Shown here: positions 33,726 through 44,299 of the stretch, in pieces
Layout of the letters: every line of letters begins with the position of its first letter
Position numbering within the stretch: position 1 is the stretch's first letter
Source of the DNA: Inia geoffrensis
Taxonomy: Eukaryota > Chordata > Mammalia > Artiodactyla > Iniidae
Direction of reading: 5' to 3'
Assembly (NCBI GenBank): GCA_036417435.1
Contig: CM070899.1
Location: 153,703,494-153,767,493 of the forward strand
Length of the DNA: 64,000 nt
Position numbers and translations under genes: made by a program
Notes under the pieces: model-generated
What the model saw: only the letters and a program-made list of their open reading frames with translations
What the model was told of the DNA's origin: nothing
Databases searched by the model: none

Positions 33726-36262
33726 ATATATATATACCATATCTTCTTTATCTATTCATCTATTGATGAACACTTATGGTGTTTCCATATATTGGCTATT
33801 GGAAATACTGCTGCAGTGAACATAGGAGTTCATATATTGTTTTTAATTAGTGTTTTATTGAAGAGGCAGTCTTTTTCCCTTTGTATATTCTTGACTCCTT
33901 TGTAGTAGATTAATTGACCGTATAAGTGTGGGTTTATTTCTGGGCTCTATTCTGTTCCCTTGATCTATGTGTCTGCTTATGTGCCAATGCCATACTGTTT
34001 TGATGATTGTAGTTTTGCAGTATAGTTTGAAATCAGGGAGTGTGATACCTCCAAGTTTGTTCTTATTTCTCCAGATTGTTTTGGCTATTCAGGGTCTTTT
34101 GTGTTTCCATACCTATTTTAGAATTGTTTGTTCTAGCTTTGTGAAAAATGCCATTGATATTTTGATAGGGTATTTTTACATTGAATCTGTCGATTCCCTT
34201 GAGTAATATTTTAATAATATTAATTCTTCCAATCCATGAGCACAGTATATTTTTTCCATTTGTTTGTGTCATCTTTAATTTTTTTCATCAACGTCTTATA
34301 GTTTTCTGAGTACAAGTCTTTTACCTCCTTGGTTAGATTGATTCCTAGGTATTTTATTCTTTCTGATGCAATTATAAATGGGGTTGTTTTCTTAATTTCT
34401 CTTTCTGATAGCTCTTTGATGGTGTATAGAAACACAACAGATTTCTGTATATTCATTGTTTATCCTGCAACTTTACTGAATTCATTCATTCTTTTAACTT
34501 TTTGGTGGCAATTTTCTATATCCAGTATATGTCACTTGCAAACAGTGACAGTTTTACTTCTTCCTTTCCAATTTGGATTCCTTTTATTTCTTTTATTTGT
34601 CTGACTACAATTGCTAAGACTTCCAATAATATGTTGAATAACAATGACATAAATGGGCATCCTTGTCTTTTCCCTGATCTTAAAGGAAATGCTTTCATCT
34701 TTTTACTGTTGAGTGTGATGTTAGCTGTGGGCTTGTCATATACGGCCTTTATTATGTTGAGGTACATTCCCTCTATACAAATTTTGTTGAGAATTTTTAT
34801 CATAAATGGATGTTGAATTTTGTCAAAAGCTTTTTCAATCCTTATTGAAATGATCATATGATTTTTATTCTTCAGTTTGATAATGTGGTATATCACCTGG
34901 GTTGATTTGTGGATATTGAACTGTTTTTGCACCATTAGGATAAATCCCACTTGATCATGCTGTATGATCCTTTTAGTGTATTGTTGAATTTGGTTTACTA
35001 ATATTTTGTTGAGGATTTTTGCATCCATGTTCATCAGATATATTGGTCTGTTATTTTCTTTATTTTGTGGTGTCTTTTTATGGTTTAAGTATCAGGGTGA
35101 TGGTGACCTTGTAGAATGAGTTTGGCAGTGTTCCTCCTCTTTCATTTTTTGGAATAGCTTGAGAAAGTTAGGTGTTAATTCTTTAAATGCTTGGTAGAAT
35201 TCATCTGTGAAGTATTTTGGTCCTGAACTTTTGTTTGTTGGGAGTTTTTAAAATTACTGATTAATTTGATTACTGGTGATTGGTCTGTTTGTATTTTTTA
35301 TTTTTTCCTGATTCAGTCTGGGAGAGTCTATGTTTTTCCACTTCTTCTAGACTGTTCATTTTATTAGCATATAATTGTTTGTAGTAATCTCTAATAATCC
35401 TTTGTAGTTATACGGTGTTAGTTGTAATTTCTTCTTTTTTATTTATTACTTTATTTGTGCCCTCTCTCTTTTATTCTTGATGAGTCTGGCCAAAGGTTTA
35501 TTAACTTTGTTTATATTTTCAAAGAACCAGCTCTTAGTTTCATTGATCTTTTCTATTTTATTAGCCTCTATTTCATTTATTTTTGCTCTAATCTTTATTA
35601 TTTCTTTCCTTCTGCTAGCTTTGGATTTTGCTTGTTCTTTTTCTAGTTCCTTTAGGTGCAAGTTAGGTTGTTTATTTGAGATTTTTCCTGTTTCCTTAAG
35701 TGGGATTTTATCACTATAAACTTCCCTCTTAGAACTGCTTTTGCCGCATCCCACAGATTTTGAATTGTTTTTTTTCCATTTTCATTGGTCTCCAAGTAGT
35801 TTTTTCATTTCCTCTTTGATTTCTTCAGTGACCCGTTGGTTGTTTAGTAGCATATTGTTTAGCCTCCATGTCTTTGTGTTTTTGCGGTTTTTTCCTCATA
35901 GTTGATTTAGTCTTATTGCATAGTGGTTGGAAAAAATGTTTTGTATGATTTCAGTCTTCTTAAATTCATTAAGACTTGTTTTGTGGCCTAGCATGTGATC
36001 TGTTCTGGAGGATATTTCATGTGCACTTGAAAAGAGTGTGTATTATGCTGTATTTGGATGGAATGTTCTCTATATCTTTACGTTCATCTAGTCTAACGTG
36101 TCATTTAAGAGCAGTGTTTCCTTATTGATTTTCTGTCTGGATGATCTGCCCATTGATGTAAGTGGGTTGTTAAAGTCCCCTACTATTATTGTGTTACTAT
36201 CAATTTCTCCCTTTTTGTTTGTTAATATTTGCTTTATGTATTTAGTTGCTTCTATGTTGGGG

Positions 36263-36264
<2 letters not shown>

Positions 36265-36305
<41 letters not shown>
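36265..36305. repeat. (AC)n microsatellite inside L1 ORF2
   Basis: About 20 AC units interrupting the ORF2 endonuclease-linked region of the younger L1. Confidence 0.95.
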
Positions 36306-36306
<1 letters not shown>

Positions 36307-36810
36307 GTGTTATATCTTCTTGTTGAATTGATCCCTTTATCATTCTGTAATGTCCTTCTTTATCTCATGTTACAGTCTTTGTTTTAAAGTCTATTTTGGT
36401 CCAAGTATTTCTTCCTCAGCTTTCTTTTTTATTTCCATTTGCATGGAGTAACTTTTTCCATCACTTCACTTTCAGGCTGTGTGTGTCTCTAGACCTGAAG
36501 TGAGTCTCTTGTAGGCAATATATATAGATGGGTTATATTTTTATATCCATTCAGCCACTCTATATCTTTTGATTGGAGCATTTAGTCCATTTACATTTAA
36601 AGAAATTATTGATTAGGTATGTACTTACTGCCATTTTGTTAATTGTTTTCTGGTTTTTTTTTTGTAGTTCTTTTGCGTTCCTTTCTTCTTTGTTTGCTTT
36701 TTTCCCTTATGATTTGATAACTGTTCTATTGCTATGTCTGGATTCCTTTCTCTTTTTTGTGTTTTTATTACAGATTTTTGGTTTGTGGTTACCCCAAGGT
36801 TTCTATATAA

Positions 36811-36856
36811 CAACATATCTATCTGTCTATCTATCTATCTATATATGTATATACGT
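36811..36856. repeat. (ATCT)n-type microsatellite with TATA tail
   Basis: Repeated atctatct/gtctatct units followed by tatatatgtatata, inside the younger L1 near the ORF1/ORF2 boundary. Confidence 0.9.
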
Positions 36857-38979
36857 GATTAAGTTGCTGATCTCTTAAGTTTGAATGCATTCTAACAACC
36901 CTGCAGTTTTACTCCCCCTCACCCCACATTTAATGTTTATGACTTCACAGTTACATCTTTCTGTTCATCTTTTACCTAGTTATTGTGGATATAGATGATT
37001 TTACTATTTTTGTCTTTTAACCTTCCTACTGTCTTTTAAAGTGGCTGATCTGCTACCTTTATTGTATATTTGCCTTTACCATTGACATATTTCCTTTCAT
37101 AATTTTCATATTTCTAGTTGTGGTCTTTTCTGCTTAGAGAAGTCCCTTTAACATTTCTTGTAAAGCCAGTTTAGTGATGCTGAACTCTTTTATCTTTTAC
37201 TTGTCTGTAAAACTCTCTGTGTCTCCTTTAAATCTGAGTGACAGCCTTGCCAGGTAGAGTATTCTTGGCTTTAGGTTTTTTCCTTTCATCACTTTAAATA
37301 TATTATGCCACTCCCTTCTGGCTTGCAAAGTTTCTGCTGCAAAGTAGCTGACAAGTGTTATGGGAATTCCCTTTTATGTAACTTGTTGCTTTTCCTTGCT
37401 GCTTTTAAGATTCTCTCTGTCTTTAATTCTTTCCATTTTAATTATAATACGTCTTGCTGTGGATCTCTTTGGGTACATCTTGTTTGGGACTCTTTGTGAT
37501 TCCTGGACGTGGATGTCTGTTTCCTTTCCCAGGTTAGGGACGTTTTTCAGCTATTATTTCTTCAGATAAGTTGTCTGTCCCTTTCTCTCTCCCTTCTCCT
37601 TTTGGGACCCTTATAATGTGAATGTTAGTATGCTTGATATTGTCTGAGAGGTCTCTTAAACTATCCTCATTAAAAAAAAAATTTTTTTTTTTCTTTTCAG
37701 CTTGGGTGATTTCCACTATTCTGTCTGCCAGTTTGGTGATCTGCTCCTTTGTATCATTTCATCTGTTGATTGTTTCTAGTATATTTTTTATTTCAGTTGT
37801 TGTATTCTTCAGCTTTGTTTGGCTCTTCTCTATATTTTCCAGCTCTTTGTTAAACTTCTCACTGTGCTCATCCATTCTCCTCCCAAGTTCACTGGGCATC
37901 GTTATGATCATTACCTTGAACTCTTTATCGGGTAGATTGCTTATCTCCACTTCACTTAGTTCTTCTTCTGGGGTTTTATGTTGTTTCTTCATTTGGAACA
38001 TATTCCTCTGTCACCTCATTTTTCCTAACTATTTTTATTTCTACGTATTAGGTAGGTTGGTTATTTTTCCTGATTCAGGGAAATCGCCTTATGTAGGAGA
38101 TGTCCTATGGGGCTCAGTAGCACACTCCCTTCTGGCCACCAAACTTATATGCTCTAGCAGTGCCTTCTGTGTGGACTGAGTGGGCCCTTCTGTTGAGACA
38201 GGGCTGACTACTGTGGGTACACTTGTAGGTGGGACTGTCCCTTGGGCTGGTTGGCTTCCAGGCCCTGCCTCATGTGGATGCTGTTGGCCTGCCGGTAGGT
38301 GGAGCCAAGGTCCTGGCATGGCTGGCTGAGGGTCCTGGGGGTCACGGGGCTGGTACCAGCTGGCTGGTGGGTGGGTAAGCCCCAGTGCTAATAGGCTAGA
38401 AGGAGGGCTCCAACATGGTGCTTGCCAGCATCTGTGCCCCCAAAGGGAATCCAAATTGTCTCCTGCTTCTCTGGGAGGCTCTCCAAGGTCAGAAAGTGGG
38501 TCTGACCCAGGCTCCTTTCAAATTATTACCTCTGCATTGGGTCTCAGGACATGTGAAATTTTGCATGAGCCATTTAAGAGTGGAGTCTGTTTCCTATGGC
38601 CCTCTGGCTCTTCTGTATGCAAACCAGTTGTTCTGGGGCTTGTATTCCCAGTGCAGGACCCCCAGGCTGGGGAACCCAATGTGGGGCTCAGACCCCTCAC
38701 CACTAGGGTAAAACCTTTGCAGTTATAATTATCCTCCTGTTTGTGGGTTGCCTAGCTGGGGGTGTGAGTCTTGACTGTACCATGTCTCTGCCCCTCGTAC
38801 CTGTCTCACTGTGGCTCCTTCTTTACATCTTTAGTTGTGGAAAACCTTTTTTGATACTCTTCAGGTCATTCTCATCCATAGTTGCTCTGTAAATAGTTGT
38901 AATTTTGGTGTGCCCGTGGGAGGAGGTGAGCTCAGGGTCTTTCTACTCTGCCATCTTGGCTATACTCTCATGACGGTAG

Positions 38980-40036
38980 GATTTTTAAAATTGAAACTCT
39001 GGCATTTTAGGTATTATTTTATGAGACTCTGGATCTTATTTAAAATGTCTGTTTTTACTGGCTTTCTTTCCCACTGCCTTGGCAAGGAAAGGTGATGGCA
39101 TTGCCTTGTTACTTCCCAGTGGGGGTAAATGTCCAAGTTTCTCACTTAGACTGTTGACATTCAGGGTTTGTGCCTCCTTATTGCTGTGTGGGAGTGGGAG
39201 TTCTGACACCTCAGTAGGCTTGCGCTGATACCTCTCTGGCTGGGATAGGTAGAAGTGCCTTGTAGCTGTTTCCCATGTGGCCTCAACTCACACCATGGGA
39301 GGGGGTGGCCTCATTACCACAGGGTGGTGGTAGAAGTCCTGATTCTCCACGAGGCCTCCTCTGATACACCCCAGGAAGGAGGGTGAGAGGGTGCCTTACT
39401 TGTGGGAGTGGAGGTCCAGGCTCCCCCACATGTTGTCCACTGACATTGAAGGTGTGAGCAGGGTGGAGCTTGTTGCTACCTGGTGGGGATGAAAGTACTA
39501 GCTTCCTACTTGACTTTCTCTGGCACCATCCAGGGGAAGAGAGAATTGGGGGGGGCGGTCACCTCATTATAACCTGGCAGAGGTGCAAGTTCCCCCCATT
39601 CCACTCATCCTTTGCTAGTGTGGATGGGGGTAGGGGTCACAGTTCTTTCTGTGGCGTTTGGAGTAGAGCTGGAGCAGAGCGGGTATTATCTAAACACTTC
39701 TGTCTTGCTAGACTGCTCCTTGCATGATCCTTTGGCTGGAGAGAGCAGGCCCTTATTGAGGTTACATATTTATTTATTTTCCTGCACCTGTTGGTATTTC
39801 CAGGTTGCTGCTATTTCAGCTCCAAGTCTTGGATGTATGAGGGAAAAAGAAGGCTCAAGAAGCTCACCACTGTGTCACTTCTTGGGCCCTGAGGTTCCTA
39901 CTCAGTGTGCCTGCTTCTTTCCACCTGTTAGGGCCTTCCTGGGTTTGTGTTATATATAATGCCCAGGATTTTGGTTGTAGTTAGCGGGAGGAATAGAGAA
40001 AAGTATATGTACTCCATCTTCCCTGAAGCAGAAGTC
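38980..40036 (-). mobile_element. 5' UTR part of the old antisense L1 (resumed)
   Basis: Continues the old L1M 5' UTR pattern: 'gagactctggatcttattta', repeated blocks with 'ggcctcattaccacaggg', 'aggtccaggctcccccacat', and the end 'ctccatcttccctgaagcag' near 40026. Together with 26755-32975 it forms one element split by the L1 at 32985-38968. Confidence 0.75.
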
Positions 40037-41330
40037 CTTTGAGTTACCCAGATCAAAGCCCTTCTTAGCAGGTACGGCTGTCTGGTCATTTCTTGTCATT
40101 GGTTGTCCCTTATGGAATCCTAAGCCTTTTGAACACTGCATGGAATCATCTGCTAATGTTGAATGAACATTCAGCAGGTTGTCAGGATTGGAACCTGGAT
40201 GGCTGCTTCTGTTGAACTCCAACATATTGTCTGCCAAGGCGCTCTTGATTTGGGGGGAGGAATGTGCAAAATCCAGATGTTTTAAATGAAGTTTCCTAGT
40301 TTTGAAATATTGGCAATTAATTTAAAATTTTAAAAACCTCTGCAGGCCAAAAGAAACACGTGTGATGAATTAACGTGGTCCATTGCCAAATGGTTGGCGA
40401 CTTTTTTTTAAACGTCTTAGACTAGCACATATTGCTGAAACGGTTCATAGGCAGGTTGACATCTCCTCCGGTTTGAATAGTAGAAGGATGATTCCTGGTC
40501 GCCCGTGGTGTTGCCAGTACTTGCTAAGGAGATAAATATGGTTTCTGTAGAGACAGCTCTTGGCTTTTCGCCTGGGACTGTTCCTGGAAACCTTGTTGGA
40601 AGGCAGATTGGATGGAACCAAGTTGAGCATTCGCCCATGTGCTGTTGTGTTAGGCTCTCTTCGAAGGAGCTTGGCCAGCGTAATGTGGGAACTGTGGAAT
40701 GATCAGGTGTGAGGGCAGAGAGCTGTCTAGTCATGATACGAATTCAACAGTGCTGAGTGGGCAGAGCAGTAGAAGGCAGGCTTTGAAGTGAGTGGGCAGC
40801 CTCACACGACTGTGGGAACATGGGCAAGGAATGAGGGGGAGTGGGCCCTTTGCTCATAGTGACCTATTCAGGACTATTTTGAGAAGAGGATGCAAGAATA
40901 GGCAGTTTCTAGAATAGTCTAAGGCAGATGGGAGCTCTTCCCTGGTGCTCTCATTGGGCTTTCAGACCTCATAAGTAAAAGCTATGTATCTTAAGACAGA
41001 ATTTGATAAATTTTATGTAACTTGTAAAATCTGCTTAACAAAAGTTAAACAGCATCCTTGAATTTTATTTATCCTGGATCCCTGCTATTCAAATTGATGT
41101 CTTAGATCAAGTGCTTTTTCCAAGAAAAGACTGAATCGTCTAAACCTCGTGGTCATGTCTATTCGAGGGTTGAGTTCTCAATATGATGGCACGACATTCA
41201 GGACTAGGAGTAGTGTTAACAGCACGTAATGCAGAAATTTCAGAGCGAAACGACCTATACGATTCCATAATTTGGCCATAAATAGCAAAGACTTAGACCC
41301 TTGGGAGCTCAAAGCCCATAACTCACTTTT
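40037..41330. other. Unassigned intronic DNA
   Basis: Unique-looking sequence with no recognised repeat. Antisense frames at 40417-40734 show no domain. Confidence 0.45.
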
Positions 41331-41543
41331 TTTTTTTTTTTTTTTTTGCTGTACGCGGGCCTCTCACTGTTGTGGCCTCTCCCGTTGCGGAGCATAGGCT
41401 CCGGATGCGCAGGCTCAGCGGCCATGGCTCACGGGCCCAGCCGCTCTGCGGCAGGTGGGATCCTCCCGGACCGGGGCACGAACCCGCATCCCCTGCATCG
41501 GCAGGCGGACTCTCAACCACTGCGCCACCAGGGAAGCCCCCAT
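41331..41543 (-). mobile_element. CHR-type SINE, antisense, with TSD
   Basis: Full-length form with both modules and an A tail of more than 15 (T run on the + strand). The TSD taactcactttt is perfect at 41319-41330 and 41544-41555. Confidence 0.96.
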
Positions 41544-41555
41544 TAACTCACTTTT

Positions 41556-42447
41556 ATTTTTCCTGATTTTCAGCGGTGGATTTCTTTCCTGGGGGACAGT
41601 GGATGGAGGCCCCAGGTTTATTTTGAAGGAGTAGAAGTGGGTGTAGGAGCAACTGAGAAAATAAAGGAATTTCTCTTGTCTTTTTTTCTTTTCCGCCTGA
41701 GTGGGCATTGTTAAATAAGGTATGTTAAATGTACCTTTCATTCAACTCCATTCCACGATGTCTTGAAGCTGAACTTCCAGGAACTGAACCTCTATGGCTG
41801 TTGGTGGAAGGAACTGGGAAGTGCAGAGACTGGAGGCCTGTATTTGAACAGTGGTTGTGCCAAAATGGGAAGGGGGGCTACGAGCCTCACCAGCTGGCTG
41901 TGATGACTAATCGGGGGACGGGGGCTCACTGTCAGGGGAGGTAGCAGGGAGTACTGGGAAGAGTAGCATCTGGGTTTGCGAAAACTAGGTTTCCCACGTT
42001 TGCCAAGAAGTGTGACTGGGAGAGTAACCACTCTCCTTGGCGTTGGTTTCCTCATCTCTAAACGGCAATAATGAAACCAATATTAAAGGTTCTTCATGGG
42101 CATTTCCATTTATTGAACATTTTTAGTTTGTACAGACTGTAAGGAGGAACTTACACGTATGTAATCTTCACAGACACCTGCTCAAGTAGTGACTATTTTC
42201 ACCGTTTTAACAAATGAGAAAAGATGAACAGCCCTTGAAAGGTGTCTGGACCTAATTCCTCCCTGTGTCCCAGTGTTTGGCCTGAAGTCTCATTCAGAAG
42301 TGTTATCAAATGAGAGGAGGCCCAGGGATGTAAAGGGATGGCCTCAAGGTCACAGAGCTTTCTCATCTTAGAGTGAGGGCTTGACCTCAGCAATTATGAA
42401 GCCCCCTCCATTTGGTGTGCCTTCCTGTGTGATGGACGTGATTGCTC
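41556..42447. other. Unassigned intronic DNA
   Basis: No gene seen. About 42070-42390 vaguely resembles an antisense MIR ('ggcctcaaggtcacagagct') but is too diverged for a firm call. Confidence 0.4.
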
Positions 42448-42459
42448 AAGAATGAATTA

Positions 42460-42695
42460 CCTGGGACTTCCCTGGTTAAGACCTTGCCTTCCAATGCAGG
42501 GGGTGTGGGTTCGATCCCTGGTCAGGGAGCTAAGATCCCACCTGCCTCGCAGCCAAAAAACCAAAACATAGAACAGAAGCAATATTGTAACAAAATACAA
42601 TAAAGACAAAAAAATATAACTGAAGTGAGATATATACACTACCCAAATGATTCCTAAGCACTATGGAGGTAGAAATCATTAAAAAAAAAAAAAAA
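42460..42695 (+). mobile_element. tRNA-derived SINE with long unrelated tail
   Basis: Head 'ctgggacttccctggttaag', B box 'gggttcgatccctgg', then the tail 'agcaatattgtaacaaaata' plus 'caataaagac', ending in A17. The TSD aagaatgaatta is at 42448-42459 and 42696-42707. Its tail differs from the two-module SINEs elsewhere, so it is another subfamily. Confidence 0.93.
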
Positions 42696-42707
42696 AAGAA
42701 TGAATTA

Positions 42708-43379
42708 ACTAATGCAGAGTCTGATAAATTAATTCCTCTGTGGAATAAAGAGAAAAGGTATGCAATATTTTTGTTTGCCATCATAATTACTTTAAAAAGA
42801 TAGCTGGTTAAAATGCAATATTAAATCACACTTGAATCTGTTTGTTTATATGTATTTTATTGTGTGTACCAGGTGTCCAGGAACTACCTAAGGAACATGT
42901 AGGACGTATCCAGTGAATGTCTGATACAGCAGTGTATGCTGCCGGCTGCTTTGGCTGTTGGCCACTGTCTCCCACTTATTTGCACATGCTTGACAATGTG
43001 CATAAGATGTGCGTGTTTTCCTTGCTTGCTCTTCTCTCCCTGTTCCCTGCCTGTTCTTGGCTTTGAAGCTGACATCCATTTTGCCCCGACAATTACTGTA
43101 GATCAGCAGACCGTGCCACCCATCTCTCCTGGAATCTACCATCATTTCTTGCTTCTTGGCTATTTTTTATGGCTTCTTATTTCAGTTTCTCCTCTCTTCT
43201 TCATTCCTCCCAGCCTCAACATGCAGTCAGTAAGTCCTGTGTAGATTCTACCTCCTAAATATTTCTCCCATTCACCCCTTCCTCTCCATCCCCACCACAT
43301 TCCCCTGTTCCACGGGGGCTTAGGGCTCTTGCCTAAGTGAACACTGTACCTGGTTGCCACTAGTATAAATTTGACTTTG
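42708..43379. other. Unassigned intronic DNA
   Basis: No supported gene. Frames in both directions at 42884-43360 are short and without domains. Confidence 0.4.
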
Positions 43380-43720
43380 TCATTCCCCTTCCAGGCCTTG
43401 CCATGGAGTCCCTACAGGCGTAGGGTAGACTCTCAGTTCTTTAAGTTGGTGTGTGATGGTTTCAGCTCTTTCTAGCAACGCTCAACCTCCGTTCTCCAGC
43501 AGCTTTGGGCACATTCTGTCCTTTGCCTGTTCTGGTACTTCTGCCTGGAAAATTCTTCCCCATCTTCAGAGCCTGGAGAACTCTAGTTCACCCAGCTTCC
43601 TTTTATTTTTCCTCCTTCTTCTCCAAAGCTATTGCTTGCCATCACTGCTTCCCAAACCCTGGGTGTACACACATCAATAATGTCACCTTTGTTGTATTGA
43701 AATCGTTTTGGTTACTTTTT
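43380..43720 (+). mobile_element. L2 fragment, sense
   Basis: 'ggcacattctgtcctttgcc', 'acttctgcctggaaaattct', 'gagaactctagttcacccag' follow the L2 3' region. Confidence 0.68.
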
Positions 43721-44299
43721 AGGCCCTTCTACCAGACATTGCAAGCTGCTTCTCACATAGAAGTCTACTTTTTTATTAAAAATTTTAAAGGTAATTTAGT
43801 TTTAATTTATTTTCATCAGTTTTTCTTCATGATCCAGATATTTTTAAATGCAATGAAAATTAACTTTCCATGATATGTCAGAGACTGGAACTAAAAAAAA
43901 AAACTTTTCAGACTGCAAATGAGTTATACAAATGAAAATATCAAGTGGAGATCCAGCTATCAAAATGAAAGCACTTGACATATTAAAAGTTAACAATGAT
44001 TTGTTTAGAACACATAAAAAGTCAGTTTGCTACAGTTGTTGGATTTTAAAGAACTGTTGCAGAGGTTTGAAGAAAATAGATTTGTTAACTTAAAAAGAAC
44101 TTGAAACAAGTATTCAGAAGAAATTCGTGCCGTTATTAGAATGGTGTTAGGCTTCAAAAATGACCAATTAAATGATTAATTTTTTAAATAAGGTATGACA
44201 CTATAGAACTGCAATACTGGGCCAACAGTCCTGTTTTTACTGCAAGAAACAGAATGAGAGTTAAACAGAAAGCACTAGCAGGTATCAGTTAATCTAAGA
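43721..44299. other. Unassigned AT-rich DNA, possibly ACTR3-derived 3' UTR
   Basis: AT-rich and without a gene. It could be the distal 3' UTR of the ACTR3 retrocopy read on the minus strand. No terminal A tail or TSD is evident, so the end of the retrocopy is undetermined. Confidence 0.35.

Larger units (their letters stand above)
32985..38968 (-). mobile_element. Near-full-length L1 inserted into the older L1
   Basis: On the minus strand, the 5' UTR starts at about 38968 with 'agccaagatggcagagtaga'. ORF1 is recognisable at 38001-37534 (coiled-coil part EFKVMIITMPSELGRRMDEH and IIRVPKGEGREK). The ORF2 endonuclease end IIVGDFNNPL lies at about 36180, and the reverse transcriptase at 35034-34516 contains [19 protein letters not shown] and [14 protein letters not shown]. 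The 3' UTR ends at 32985 with a short A tail. The catalytic F-A-D-D motif reads F-A-S-D (about 34540), and frames are broken, so it is dead. Without its SINE it is about 5.8 kb. Confidence 0.9.

Noticed and set aside
34516..38454. Several antisense frames of 60-172 codons that look protein-like
   Set aside because: They are decayed L1 ORF1, ORF2 and 5' UTR segments, not host genes.
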